A stretch of DNA of 64,000 nt from Undibacterium umbellatum (GTDB taxonomy: Bacteria > Pseudomonadota > Gammaproteobacteria > Burkholderiales > Burkholderiaceae_D). The DNA is taken from contig NZ_JACOFX010000005.1 in NCBI RefSeq assembly GCF_014284125.1, positions 1 to 64,000 of the forward strand, written 5' to 3'. Made by a program: the position numbers and the translations under genes. The first letter of the stretch is position 1; each line of letters opens with the position of its first letter. The notes under the pieces were generated by a model, which saw nothing but the letters and a program-made list of their open reading frames with translations, was not told the origin of the DNA and ran no database searches. Below are positions 38,467-47,753 of this stretch, in pieces.

Positions 38467-38783
38467 ATATTACTTTGACCATCCTTGGCATGGCAGTCAT
38501 CACCTTTCTGGTCAAGGCCTTGATCTTCATCCTCGGTGACCGCGTAGCATTTTCCGGTAACCTCAAAAAGGCACTGGAGTTTGTGCCGGTGACTGTCCTG
38601 ACAGCCATCATCGTGCCCATGATCTTGTCGCCTCATGGCAAGGAGTTGGAACTGACCTGGCGCAATCCGCAACTGGTAGCGGCGACTGTAGCAGCCTTGC
38701 TGTGTGCGGTGAGCAGGCATCAACTGGCAACCATCATCGTCGGGCTGACGGTGTTCTTTAGCTGGCAGTATATGCTTAGCTGA
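38463..38783 (+). CDS. azlD: AzlD-family small partner of the branched-chain amino acid exporter
   Basis: A 106-residue membrane protein with about four helices (ILGMAVITFLVKALIFILGDRV, FVPVTVLTAIIVPMIL, LVAATVAALLCAV, TIIVGLTVFFSWQ). The ATG overlaps the azlC stop. Together with AzlC it forms the exporter. Stop to the next gene: 39 bases. Confidence 0.92.
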   Translation: MNITLTILGMAVITFLVKALIFILGDRVAFSGNLKKALEFVPVTVLTAIIVPMILSPHGKELELTWRNPQLVAATVAALLCAVSRHQLATIIVGLTVFFSWQYMLS

Positions 38784-38822
38784 AGGTAAGATATGTGCTT
38801 TGTCGCTTTCAACATTTAGCAA

Positions 38823-40001
38823 ATGACTTACGATTTCAGCGCAGTTAACGCAGCCATGCAAAAATATGTGGACAGGCAGATCCTGTCCGGTGTCTCGACC
38901 GCCGTGCTGGTCGGGCGCGAACTGGTGCACCAGCATTGCACTGGCTGGGCCGACCGCGAGAGCCAGACGCCGATGCGCGATGATCATCTGTTTCGCGTGT
39001 TTTCGAATACCAAGCTGATTACTTCGGTGGCAGTCTTGTTGCTGATGGAAGACGGCAAGCTGGAACTTGATCAGCCAGCTGAAGAATTCCTGCCGCAACT
39101 GGTGCATATGCAGGTGCTCAAACCTGGTGCGACCAATATCAGTGATACCGAGCCAGCGCGCAGCAAGATCACCATCAGGCATCTGCTTACTCATACTGCC
39201 GGTTTGAGTTATGGCTTGCTCGATCATGGCACGGTCATGTACAAGGCCTACAATGAAAAACGGGTCATGAATGCCTTTACCAGTCTGAACGACATGATGG
39301 ATGTGCTGGCAGAATTGCCGCTGAGTTTTCATCCCGGCGAAGCCTGGGAATATTCGATTGCCACCGATGTACTGGCGCGGCTGGTAGAAGTTGTCAGCGG
39401 CATGAGTTTTGACCGTTTTTTGCAGTTGCGCATCCTCAATCCCCTGGCCATGCATGACACCAGCTTTGTCGTGCCTGCGCATAAACTGGGCAGGCTGGCT
39501 TCTTACTATGCTGGTACTGATCCACAAAACATCTTGCAGCGTGGCTTGCGCAAGCTCGACAAATCTCCTTACCCTGGCGCATTCACCACGTCAGTTGCCC
39601 GCCTGTCTGGCGGTGGTGGCCTGGTATCGAGCATGCAGGACATGCTGGCACTGATGCGCAGCTTCATGCCAGATGGCGATACCTTGCTCAAGCCGGAAAC
39701 GATCAAACTCATGATGCAAAACCACTTGCCCCCTGGTACTGGCATTGCATTTCCTGGCGTTGGTGATGTGCCTGGCAAGGGTTTTGGCCTGGGTGGTGCG
39801 GTAACACTAAAACCGTCATCGATAGATCCACCAGCGTCTGTTGGTGAATTTGAGTGGGGTGGTATCGCAGGCACGCATTGGTGGATATCACCACGCCACA
39901 ATATCGCCGGGATATTGATGACGCAAAGACTCATGAGCTTCTGGCATCCGTTTTCTTTTGACTTCAAGCGACTGGCATACGAGGCAGTAGGGGTGAAATA
40001 A
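38823..40001 (+). CDS. Beta-lactamase-fold serine hydrolase (class C/esterase VIII type)
   Basis: A 392-residue serine hydrolase. The active-site SxxK is SNTK (61-64), and the second motif is the tyrosine of EYSIATDVL (YSI, near residue 177), replacing the YxN of true class C enzymes. No signal peptide is visible, so it is probably cytoplasmic; family VIII esterases and LovD-like acyltransferases look like this. It need not confer antibiotic resistance. ATG 38823 follows azlD by 39 bases; a metallophosphatase gene follows 16 bases after the stop. Confidence 0.88.
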   Translation: MTYDFSAVNAAMQKYVDRQILSGVSTAVLVGRELVHQHCTGWADRESQTPMRDDHLFRVFSNTKLITSVAVLLLMEDGKLELDQPAEEFLPQLVHMQVLKPGATNISDTEPARSKITIRHLLTHTAGLSYGLLDHGTVMYKAYNEKRVMNAFTSLNDMMDVLAELPLSFHPGEAWEYSIATDVLARLVEVVSGMSFDRFLQLRILNPLAMHDTSFVVPAHKLGRLASYYAGTDPQNILQRGLRKLDKSPYPGAFTTSVARLSGGGGLVSSMQDMLALMRSFMPDGDTLLKPETIKLMMQNHLPPGTGIAFPGVGDVPGKGFGLGGAVTLKPSSIDPPASVGEFEWGGIAGTHWWISPRHNIAGILMTQRLMSFWHPFSFDFKRLAYEAVGVK

Positions 40002-40017
40002 ACAAAAGGAGAAGAGC

Positions 40018-41439
40018 ATGAATTTTTACTCGACAGCTAAGCTGCGCCTGATAGGTGCCTTGGCAATCGGCAGCTTGCTGGCTGCCTGCAGCAGCGTCCC
40101 TATACAAACCGGGCAAGACAGTAAAATGCAGACTGCCTGGGTCGTCATTGGTGAAAACGGGCAAGCCATTGCCAGAGCCATTACGACAGATACGACTTGC
40201 CCGGCCCTGGTGCAGGATGGCAAAGCTGCCAGTATGAGCATCAGGGCAGCAGCGGATACCCTGCCTTTGCGCAAAACTGCAAGCAAACCGGAAGACAGCA
40301 AGCCATCCACTTTTCCTGTGTTGACTTGTGAAGCGGCATTATTGGCGAGCACCAAAACAGCCAGTATTGCTGGCCGTGATTTGCCCATCCCCAAACCAGT
40401 GGCACAAAAAATTATTGTCATTGGTGACACTGGCTGCCGTTTGAAAGTGGCAGACAATTACTTCCAGTCCTGCAATGACAGTGAGAAATGGGCTTTCCGT
40501 GAAATGGTGGAAACCGCAGCGCGCTTCAAGCCTGACCTGGTCGTGCATGTCGGAGATTATCACTACCGCGAAAATGCTTGCCCTGAAGGTAATGAGGAAT
40601 GTGCAGGTAGCCCATGGGGTTATGGCTGGGATACCTGGCAGGCAGATTTCTTCACACCAGCGCACGCTTTGCTGAAGGTTGCGCCGTGGGTCGTTGTGCG
40701 CGGCAATCATGAAACTTGTGTGCGTGCAGGCCAAGGCTGGTGGCGTCTGATGGACCCGCGCCCTTTGAAGAGAGGGCGCGACTGTGTGGATGAAGGAAAT
40801 GACATGCGTGGCGACTATAGCGATCCTTATGCCGTACCCCTAGGGCGCGTGGGCAGCGAGCAGGCGCAACTCATCATCTTTGACTCTGCTAAAGTGCCTA
40901 TCAAACCACTGGCAAAAACCGATGCTGCCTACCAGCTCTATATGGAACAGTTCAAGACCGTCAATGCATTGGCAGAAAGTGCAGACTTCAACATCTTCAT
41001 TGACCATCACCCCATCCTGGCGTTTGCCGCAGAGCGTAAAAAAGATGGGCCGCTGAATATCTTCCCTGGCAATCTTGCCATGCAAGACATCATGCAGACT
41101 TTGAATACCACACGCCTGTTTCCATCCAGGGTGCAAGCGACACTGGCAGGTCATGTGCATTTATTCCAGGCTTTGACTTTTAGCACAGATCATCCTGTGC
41201 AATTTGTAGCGGGTAATGGTGGTTCTTCTCTGGATACTCCTTTGCCGATACCTCTCGCGGCGAATTCCACGCCATATACAGAAGCCAGACTCGATTTCTT
41301 TAGCAATTCCAATGAAGTTGGCTTCATGACGATGGAACGTGAGCAGCACAGCTGGAAAATCCAGGCCTGGAACAAGCGCGGTAAATTGATAACGGAATGT
41401 CGTACGCAAGGCAAAAAAACGGAATGCAAGAATAAATAA
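40018..41439 (+). CDS. Metallophosphoesterase lipoprotein
   Basis: A 473-residue calcineurin-like phosphatase exported as a lipoprotein (lipobox LLAAC, Cys24). The metal-binding motifs are all present: GDTG (VIGDTGCRL, near 140), GDYHY (HVGDYHY, near 180), GNHE (VVRGNHETC, near 232), HH (IDHHPI, near 330) and GHVH (LAGHVHLF, near 377). It should hydrolyse phosphomonoesters or diesters in the periplasm. AAGGAG precedes the ATG by about six bases. It follows the serine hydrolase gene by 16 bases and is likely in one operon with it. A terminator follows at 41476. Confidence 0.88.
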   Translation: MNFYSTAKLRLIGALAIGSLLAACSSVPIQTGQDSKMQTAWVVIGENGQAIARAITTDTTCPALVQDGKAASMSIRAAADTLPLRKTASKPEDSKPSTFPVLTCEAALLASTKTASIAGRDLPIPKPVAQKIIVIGDTGCRLKVADNYFQSCNDSEKWAFREMVETAARFKPDLVVHVGDYHYRENACPEGNEECAGSPWGYGWDTWQADFFTPAHALLKVAPWVVVRGNHETCVRAGQGWWRLMDPRPLKRGRDCVDEGNDMRGDYSDPYAVPLGRVGSEQAQLIIFDSAKVPIKPLAKTDAAYQLYMEQFKTVNALAESADFNIFIDHHPILAFAAERKKDGPLNIFPGNLAMQDIMQTLNTTRLFPSRVQATLAGHVHLFQALTFSTDHPVQFVAGNGGSSLDTPLPIPLAANSTPYTEARLDFFSNSNEVGFMTMEREQHSWKIQAWNKRGKLITECRTQGKKTECKNK

Positions 41440-41475
41440 GCCTGCTTCTATTTCGTCAGAAAAGCAGAAAAATTT

Positions 41476-41509
41476 AAAAAGCCTGAGTATTTTTACTCAG
41501 GCTTTTTTA
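41476..41509 (+). terminator. Rho-independent terminator after the metallophosphatase gene
   Basis: AAGCCTGAGTA / TACTCAGGCTT stem with a TTTT loop and a T-run. The symmetrical A-run on the left means it could work in both directions. Confidence 0.92.
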
Positions 41510-41862
41510 TATTTGCTGACATAAATTTTGCACCAGCGCAGCACGCACCAATGTGGCAAGATTGCTCATTTGAGGTGCAGTTTTCTTGTTTTTGTTTTAT
41601 TGAAACTGTCGGCATTTCGCCACGGAATGTGCAAGAAATGGTGAAATAACTTTTTGTAAGTCTTGTCATCATCTAACTTGAAAAGAATGGTTGAAATTTC
41701 TATTTCCGCCAGGCATCTCCTACGAGACATCAAGTAAGTCAGTGCTCTATTGCCAGTCGTTAAGTTGTTGTTGTGAAATGGTTTTGAAAATTTCCATCAG
41801 GAAATAGTTCAAGTCTGTCAGATGAATAAAACCTACAATGAAGAAACTTTCAAGGAGATAGC
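41510..41862. other. Upstream region of the porin gene
   Basis: About 350 bases without a gene between the terminator and the porin start; the AT-rich part ends in AAGGAG before the porin ATG. A promoter must lie here. I see no recognisable operator or RNA element. Confidence 0.5.
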
Positions 41863-43056
41863 ATGAATTTGAAGCCTTTTATCACTTTATTGGCAATGAC
41901 TTCCGCAGTATCGGCCGCCTGGGCCCAGGATACTTCCAATATAACCATTAGCGGATTTGGTACAGCTGCACTGACGCGCAGTAATACTTCCGATGCAGAA
42001 TTTGCCCGTCCCAATCAATTGGCAGGGGTCACCAGTGGCGCAAAAACCGGGGTAGATTCCAACCTCGGTTTACAAGTCACCGCAAAAATGAATGACTGGT
42101 TGTCTTTCACAGGCCAGGGTCTGGTGCGTAAAAATGTGACGGACAATTTTGGTGCAGAACTGGCCTGGGCCTTTGCTAAGGCCAAGGTATCCGAGAGCCT
42201 GAATATACGGGTGGGCCGCATAGGTTTGCCGGTCTATATGATTTCTGATTACCGCAATGTCGGTTACGCCAACACCATGTTGCGTCCCCCGGTAGAAATG
42301 TATGCTCAGGTGACGCTGGAAAGCCTGGATGGTGCAGACTTGCTGTATCAGACCAGTCTGGGTGACACCAATATCACGGCACAAGTTGCCTACGGCGTGA
42401 CCGACTCAGAAAATCGCAGTAACTTTACGGCAAAATTCAAAAAGGTCTCAAGCATCAATATCGTTGCCGAGAATGGTCCTTTCACTTTCCGCTTCGGCCG
42501 TGTCGATGCGAATGTCACAGTCGATAATTCAACCAATCTGAACACTCTGGTTTCCGGTTTGTCAAAGTTTGGATTTGTCTCTGGTGCGAACGCAATTGCA
42601 GTCAACGATACCAAGGCATCTTTCACCTCTGTTGGTCTGGGTGTGGACTGGAAGAGCATGGTTGTGCAGGCTGAATATGGCAAGCGCAAATCTGCCAGCC
42701 TGTCGATTGCCGACACGACATCCTGGTACACCATGTTTGGCTATCGCATGGGCAGCTTCCTGCCATATTTCGTCCATGCTTCGGCAACACAGGATAGCCC
42801 ACGCACCGTTGCTGGCTTGCCAACTGCCGGTCCCCTGCTGCCTTACACCCTGGGTGCAAATGGCCTGGCCTCGGCTTCACCTATACAAACCAGCAATAGC
42901 ATAGGTGTGCGCTGGGACTTCCATAAATCAGCCGCTTTAAAACTGCAACTCGACAGAATGTCGCCAGAAAATGGGCCAGGCGTATTCATTAATGCCAAAC
43001 CTGGTTTCAAGGGCCCGGTCACGGTGTTTGCGGCAGCAGTTGATTTTGTATTTTGA
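41863..43056 (+). CDS. Outer-membrane porin-like protein
   Basis: A 397-residue protein with a signal peptide (cleavage likely after AWA, residue 21) and alternating beta-strand pattern throughout (GFGTAALTRS, SFTGQGLVRK, FRFGRVDANV, VVQAEYGKRK, FVHASATQD), ending in a C-terminal phenylalanine (VDFVF) as in beta-barrel proteins. Homology to phosphate-type or general porins is weak, so the cargo is unknown. The next gene starts 12 bases after the stop and encodes a PstS-like protein, which suggests a phosphate-related or anion uptake role. Confidence 0.8.
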   Translation: MNLKPFITLLAMTSAVSAAWAQDTSNITISGFGTAALTRSNTSDAEFARPNQLAGVTSGAKTGVDSNLGLQVTAKMNDWLSFTGQGLVRKNVTDNFGAELAWAFAKAKVSESLNIRVGRIGLPVYMISDYRNVGYANTMLRPPVEMYAQVTLESLDGADLLYQTSLGDTNITAQVAYGVTDSENRSNFTAKFKKVSSINIVAENGPFTFRFGRVDANVTVDNSTNLNTLVSGLSKFGFVSGANAIAVNDTKASFTSVGLGVDWKSMVVQAEYGKRKSASLSIADTTSWYTMFGYRMGSFLPYFVHASATQDSPRTVAGLPTAGPLLPYTLGANGLASASPIQTSNSIGVRWDFHKSAALKLQLDRMSPENGPGVFINAKPGFKGPVTVFAAAVDFVF

Positions 43057-43068
43057 TGGAGGTGTGCG

Positions 43069-43482
43069 ATGAATAAACATTTAACACACTTAATGCTGGC
43101 CGCAAGCTTCATGACCAGTGCGTCGTTTGCCGGTGCCGCAGAACTGGTTGTCATCGTCAATACAGCCAACCCGGCAACGGCGATGACTGCTGCCCAGGCA
43201 TCCCAGTTTTTCCTCGGTAAGTCGGCGATGTTCACCCCTGTGGATTTGCCAGACAACTCCCCTATCCGTGCCGAGTTTTATAAAAAAGTGGCTGACAAGG
43301 ACTTATCCGAGGTCAAGACTATCTGGTCCAAACTGGTTTTCACGGGCAAGGGTACTGCACCGAAAGAAATGCATAACTATGCTGAAGTGAAGAAAGCAGT
43401 CGCCGCCAATCCGACGGGCATCGGTTATATAGAACGCTCCGCCGTGGATGCAACTGTCAAGGTAATCACGGTTTTGCCTTGA
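43069..43482 (+). CDS. PstS-like phosphate-binding protein, short
   Basis: A 137-residue exported protein (signal peptide about 1-24, cut after SFAGAA). The core resembles half of a phosphate-binding protein: LVVIVNTANPATAMTAAQASQFFLGK, PIRAEFYKKVAD, VKTIWSKLVFTGKG and GIGYIERSAVDATVKVI. A full PstS has about 300 residues, so this belongs to the small single-domain variants. It is translated from GGAGGTG and follows the porin by 12 bases; the two are clearly one operon. Confidence 0.85.
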   Translation: MNKHLTHLMLAASFMTSASFAGAAELVVIVNTANPATAMTAAQASQFFLGKSAMFTPVDLPDNSPIRAEFYKKVADKDLSEVKTIWSKLVFTGKGTAPKEMHNYAEVKKAVAANPTGIGYIERSAVDATVKVITVLP

Positions 43483-43682
43483 TTTTTCATGCATCGTTGT
43501 TTCTGAGAAAGCTGCTAGTCAGCTTTCTTTTTTTTTGTGGCTTTTGCTGGATAACTACAAATTTCCAATGAGAAATTTGCAATCTGCAACAAATCCATCT
43601 AAAACTACATATATAGTCTAAGTAAGTTTCTTATTTCCCCCTCCCTCGCAATTCTGTTGTTCTTTCCAATAAAGGACTTATC

Positions 43683-45401
43683 ATGAAATTGTTTTATAAC
43701 CTGAGGATATCAGCCAAATTGTTTGTCGGATTTGGTTTGCTGCTGTTACTCACGGTTTTTCTAGGTGTGTTTTCCATCGCCATGTTGGCCAAGGTCAATC
43801 AAAATGCCTATGAACTGGGGACCAACTGGATGCCTAGTGTGAATGCTGCCATGGGGATCAAGGAAAGGGTGTCTCGCATCCGTTCTCAGGAAGCTCAACT
43901 GGTCTCAGCAGAAAATGCCGAAGAGGTAGAGAAATATATTGGTCGCACCAAGGAAGCGATTACCGGGTTGAAAGAAAACGAGGCCGAATACGCACGCCTG
44001 GTTTCTACTTCTGAAGAGAAAAAACAGTTCGAAGAGTACAGTAAATCCATGGGGGAATATCTCCAGATTTCTGACAAGATCATGGCACTGGCACGCGACG
44101 GTAATAGCAAGGATGCCATGAGTTTGATGCGTGGCGATTCTTCCAAAATCAATACCAAAGTCCGTGGACTGGTCGATAACATGGTAAAAACCAATGTGGA
44201 TGGTGGTGTCAATGCCTACAAGAAGGGTACGGAGGCTTATCTAGCTTCGCGCACTTTGATTATTGCCGTTTTGGTCGCCAGTATCTTGCTTGGTATGTTA
44301 TTGGCTTATGTCATCGCCCGCATTGTCTCACGCCCTTTGCAAGACGCACTGAAGGTTGCACAAACGGTAGCATCTGGCGACCTGACCAGCAATATCCAAT
44401 CGAGTACCAGTGACGAGACCGGCTTGCTGTTACAGGCATTGAAGGAAATGAACCAGAGCCTGTTGCAAGTGGTGACTGAAGTGCGCCAGGGTACGGATGA
44501 AATCGCCGCTGCAACAAAAGAAATTGCCGAAGGCAATATGGACTTATCCAACCGCACCGAAAACCAGGCCAGCTCGCTGGAAGAAACCGCTTCTTCCATG
44601 GAAGAAATTACTTCCACCATCAAACACAATAGTGACAATGCACGCCAGGCCAATCAACTGTCGCATTCTGCCTCTGCCGTAGCGCAAAAAGGGGGCGATG
44701 TGGTGTCGCAAGTGGTTGATACCATGGGTTCTATCAACGAATCTTCCAAAAAAATCGTTGATATCATTGCTGTTATTGATGGCATTGCCTTTCAGACCAA
44801 TATCCTGGCTTTGAATGCGGCGGTAGAGGCAGCTCGTGCCGGTGAGCAGGGGCGCGGCTTTGCCGTGGTGGCGTCAGAAGTTCGCAACCTGGCCCAGCGG
44901 TCAGCCGGCGCTGCCAAGGAAATCAAGGAGTTGATCAATGATTCTGTCGACAAGGTAGGGCAGGGTACACGTCTGGTTGACCAGGCTGGTGAGACCATGA
45001 AAGAAGTCGTCGAAAGTGTCAGAAGGGTCAGCGACATCATTAGCGAAATCACGGCTGCTGGCACGGAGCAGAGCGCGGGTATAGAGCAAATTAATGTTGC
45101 CGTCACCCAGATGGATCAGATGACGCAGCAAAATGCCGCTCTGGTGGAAGAGGCTGCTGCGGCAGCAGGCGCCTTGCAAGACCAGGCACAAAACCTGAGT
45201 CGTGTAGTCAGTGTGTTCAAACTTGATCAGACAAATACAGTCGGTAGCAAACCAGAGCCGGTGGCCAGATCAGTAGCAGCAAAAAATACCGGCGCAAAAC
45301 CGGCGGTGCGTAACTTGCCCAAGCCAGCTGTCAAAGCTGCAAAGCCTGCCTCGACAAGAAAAGAACCAGTCGCAGCGACTGATGACTGGGAAGAGTTTTA
45401 A
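43683..45401 (+). CDS. Methyl-accepting chemotaxis protein with pentapeptide tether
   Basis: A 572-residue chemoreceptor. A transmembrane helix at about 10-32, a four-helix-bundle periplasmic ligand domain (about 35-185), a second transmembrane helix (about 190-215), HAMP (about 215-265) and a signalling domain with the conserved hairpin tip [20 protein letters not shown]. The C-terminus is an Ala/Pro/Lys-rich tail ending in DWEEF, a pattern (xWxxF) that binds CheR/CheB methylation enzymes. Ligand unknown. A terminator follows at 45411. Confidence 0.95.
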   Translation: MKLFYNLRISAKLFVGFGLLLLLTVFLGVFSIAMLAKVNQNAYELGTNWMPSVNAAMGIKERVSRIRSQEAQLVSAENAEEVEKYIGRTKEAITGLKENEAEYARLVSTSEEKKQFEEYSKSMGEYLQISDKIMALARDGNSKDAMSLMRGDSSKINTKVRGLVDNMVKTNVDGGVNAYKKGTEAYLASRTLIIAVLVASILLGMLLAYVIARIVSRPLQDALKVAQTVASGDLTSNIQSSTSDETGLLLQALKEMNQSLLQVVTEVRQGTDEIAAATKEIAEGNMDLSNRTENQASSLEETASSMEEITSTIKHNSDNARQANQLSHSASAVAQKGGDVVSQVVDTMGSINESSKKIVDIIAVIDGIAFQTNILALNAAVEAARAGEQGRGFAVVASEVRNLAQRSAGAAKEIKELINDSVDKVGQGTRLVDQAGETMKEVVESVRRVSDIISEITAAGTEQSAGIEQINVAVTQMDQMTQQNAALVEEAAAAAGALQDQAQNLSRVVSVFKLDQTNTVGSKPEPVARSVAAKNTGAKPAVRNLPKPAVKAAKPASTRKEPVAATDDWEEF

Positions 45402-45410
45402 GCTTGATAA

Positions 45411-45442
45411 AAAAAGCCCGTCTATTGACGGGCATTTTTTTA
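45411..45442 (+). terminator. Rho-independent terminator after the chemoreceptor gene
   Basis: GCCCGTC-TATT-GACGGGC stem followed by ATTTTTTT; A-run on the left allows use from both strands (the convergent ClpP-like gene ends at 45472). Confidence 0.9.
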
Positions 45443-45471
45443 AACTCGAAATACAGCGTAGAAACGCAAGC

Positions 45472-46050
45472 TCAGGACAGTTCGCTCTGGTTAACAATGA
45501 TGCGAGAAACCAGTCCATACTCCTTGGCTTCAACAGCGCTCATCCAGAAATCACGGTCTATATCTGCCGTCACTTTTTCCAGTGTCTGGCCAGATTCTTT
45601 GGCGATCAGGGCAGCGATGCGCTCGCGTATCTTGACGATTTCACGTGCCTGGATCGCGATATCTGTTGCCTGGCCACCAAATCCACCGCTAGGCTGGTGT
45701 ATCAGGAAGCGGGTATTTGGCAAGCATACGCGGCGTTCTTTGGGGACCGACAAGAAGACATTGACGGCAGCACTGCCTACCCAGCCTGTGCCAACCATAT
45801 TCACTGGCGCATCGATGAACTTGATGATGTCATGGATGACATCGCCAGATTCCACATGGCCACCAGGGGAAGATACCAGGATAGTGATAGGTTCTTTGGA
45901 CTCTGCCGACAAGGCGATCAGACGCTTGCTGACTTCAGCAGCGAGTTTATCGTTAATCGTACCAAATACCAGCACGGTACGGGATTTAAATGCCTTTTCT
46001 TCGAGGAAAGGGCTACGTTGTGCGTCGTTATTGTCTTTTTCGTCGGCCAT
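45472..46050 (-). CDS. ClpP-like ATP-dependent protease proteolytic subunit (paralogue)
   Basis: A 192-residue Clp protease of the ClpP-like class. The catalytic triad is Ser93 (GWVGSAAV), His118 (FLIHQPSGG) and Asp167 (DIDRDFWMSA). The surrounding sequence (GTGWVGSAAVNVF, PNTRFLIHQPSGGFGGQATD) differs from the principal ClpP (GQAASMG), so this is a divergent paralogue and not the housekeeping ClpP. No ClpX/ClpA gene accompanies it. The frame extends to 46173, but ATG 46050 (MADEKDNN) is used; the upstream part overlaps the next gene's end region. Confidence 0.85.
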   Translation of the reverse strand: MADEKDNNDAQRSPFLEEKAFKSRTVLVFGTINDKLAAEVSKRLIALSAESKEPITILVSSPGGHVESGDVIHDIIKFIDAPVNMVGTGWVGSAAVNVFLSVPKERRVCLPNTRFLIHQPSGGFGGQATDIAIQAREIVKIRERIAALIAKESGQTLEKVTADIDRDFWMSAVEAKEYGLVSRIIVNQSELS

Positions 46051-46130
46051 GGAGAAGTCTTCTTTGCTTATTCTGGTTGAGTAGGTGAATTCAGGTGATT
46101 TTAAGTCATTCAGGCTGCCTAGATGGCAGC

Positions 46131-47327
46131 TCAGGTGCTTTTTTTCAAGTAGGCCTCTGCCAGCCTGACCCAATAAGTTGCGCCTATGGGCAGCAAATCA
46201 TCATTGAAGTCATAGCTGGGGTTGTGCAAGTTGCAAGGCCCGAGGCCGTGGCCCATGTCCCTGTGCCCACCATCGCCATTGCCTAAAAAGACATAGCAAC
46301 CCGGTTTGGCTTGCAGCATGAAGGAAAAATCTTCAGCGCCCATGGTGGGTTCTACCTGGTCATCGACCTTGTCTGCGCCTACTACGCTGCGCATCACTTC
46401 TGCGGCAAAGGCGGTCTCTTTGGCGTGATTGATCAGGGGCGGGTAATTGCGCTTGAAGCGGAAATCCACCTGGGCATCAAAAGCAGCCGCAGTATGTTCA
46501 GCGATGGTGCGCATGCGTTTTTCGATGAGATCTATCATTTCCGTACTGAAGGCGCGCACCGTGCCTATCAGCGTCGCTTCATCCGGGATGACATTCGTCG
46601 CGCTGCCGGAATGGATTTGCGTGACCGACAAGACGGCTGACTCCAGCGGGCTGGCATTGCGGCTGACGATGGTTTGCCAGCTCTGCGCCATCTGTATCGC
46701 CACGATGATGGGGTCTATACCCTTGTGCGGTTGCGCCGCATGGGCACCTTTGCCCCTGACAATGACTTCAAATTCATTCGACGAGGCCATCATGGGGCCT
46801 GGCGTGACACCAAAAGTGCCCACTGCTGCGCCTGGCCAGTTATGCATGCCAAAGACTGCATCCATTGGGTATTTCTCAAACATGCCTTCTTCTATCATGC
46901 GGCGCGCACCGCCACCGCCTTCTTCGGCAGGCTGGAAGATCAGATAGACCGTGCCATCGAATTCCTTGTATTTGGACAGATAATGCGCCGCCCCCAGCAA
47001 CATGGCAGTGTGGCCATCATGACCGCAGGCATGCATTTTCCCATCGTGTTTTGAGGTATGGGCAAAGGTATTGATTTCCTGCATGGGCAGGGCATCCATA
47101 TCGGCACGCAAGCCTATGGCGCGTTCGCTAGTGCCATTCTTGAGTACACCGACGATGCCTGTGCCAGCCAGACCACGGATGATGGGTATGCCCCAGGCCT
47201 CCAGCTTTTGCGCGACAACTTCAGATGTGCGGTGTTCTTCAAAGCAAAGTTCCGGGTGGGCATGGATATCTCGCCGGATTTGCTGGATTTCGGCCTGGAA
47301 TTGGACGATAGGATCGATCAGGTTCAT
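46131..47327 (-). CDS. M20-family amidohydrolase (hippurate/N-acyl amino acid hydrolase type)
   Basis: A 398-residue zinc amidohydrolase. Metal-binding and catalytic segments: ADMDALPM, HACGHDGHTAMLLGAA, EEGGGGARRMIEEG, and the C-terminal GAEDFSFM. Enzymes of this type release amino acids from N-acyl or N-aroyl conjugates. It starts at 47327 with GGAG eight bases upstream, 426 bases from the divergent dipeptide-type ABC operon, a pairing that suggests import and hydrolysis of peptides or acyl-amino acids. Confidence 0.9.
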   Translation of the reverse strand: MNLIDPIVQFQAEIQQIRRDIHAHPELCFEEHRTSEVVAQKLEAWGIPIIRGLAGTGIVGVLKNGTSERAIGLRADMDALPMQEINTFAHTSKHDGKMHACGHDGHTAMLLGAAHYLSKYKEFDGTVYLIFQPAEEGGGGARRMIEEGMFEKYPMDAVFGMHNWPGAAVGTFGVTPGPMMASSNEFEVIVRGKGAHAAQPHKGIDPIIVAIQMAQSWQTIVSRNASPLESAVLSVTQIHSGSATNVIPDEATLIGTVRAFSTEMIDLIEKRMRTIAEHTAAAFDAQVDFRFKRNYPPLINHAKETAFAAEVMRSVVGADKVDDQVEPTMGAEDFSFMLQAKPGCYVFLGNGDGGHRDMGHGLGPCNLHNPSYDFNDDLLPIGATYWVRLAEAYLKKST

Positions 47328-47753
47328 TATTTGTCTCCGGGTAGCGTATTCTGGCCCATGGGCAGGTAGACGCCAATTATTCTTGACAGGATGTTATCCT
47401 GTTGAAAAGAGAATGAATAGCCTGCGCACCTTGGTTGGCGGACTATGACTTTCTTCAGTATAGAGAAAGATACCAGATTCCAGGCAAACTGGTAGCCCTG
47501 ACGCCTATTTCATTCCTGGCATATCGATACTATAAAAACAGATTTGCGTTACCCTTGCACAATCAGGTATGTTCGTGCTGCGCCAAAGACATCGAGTGAA
47601 AGGCGGTAAAACCCGGCGACATGTTCCGGACCGAGATTTCCGGTAAAAAGAATAATGATTGCACATGATAAACACCTTTAAAGAGATACAGAACTTCTCC
47701 AGGAAAACCAGTTTTTGTGGGTTTGCAGACTCCCTTATGAAGCTGAGATAGGT
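47328..47753. other. Intergenic region between the divergent M20 and ABC operons
   Basis: 426 bases with no supported gene. It must contain both promoters. A 93-codon minus-strand frame (47505-47786) runs into the ABC gene start and shows no protein-like features. No inverted repeat of clear operator type was recognised. Confidence 0.5.

Noticed and set aside
38352..39527. 391-codon minus-strand ORF across azlC, azlD and the serine hydrolase
   Set aside because: It covers three supported plus-strand genes and has the composition of an antisense shadow.
38823..40001. Beta-lactamase as an antibiotic-resistance gene
   Set aside because: No signal peptide, and the second motif is YSI and not YxN; family VIII esterase-type proteins fit better.
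45740..45800. Apparent loss of the catalytic serine in the ClpP-like protein
   Set aside because: Alignment by spacing shows that the Ser of GWVGS (Ser93) occupies the nucleophile position; His118 and Asp167 are also present.
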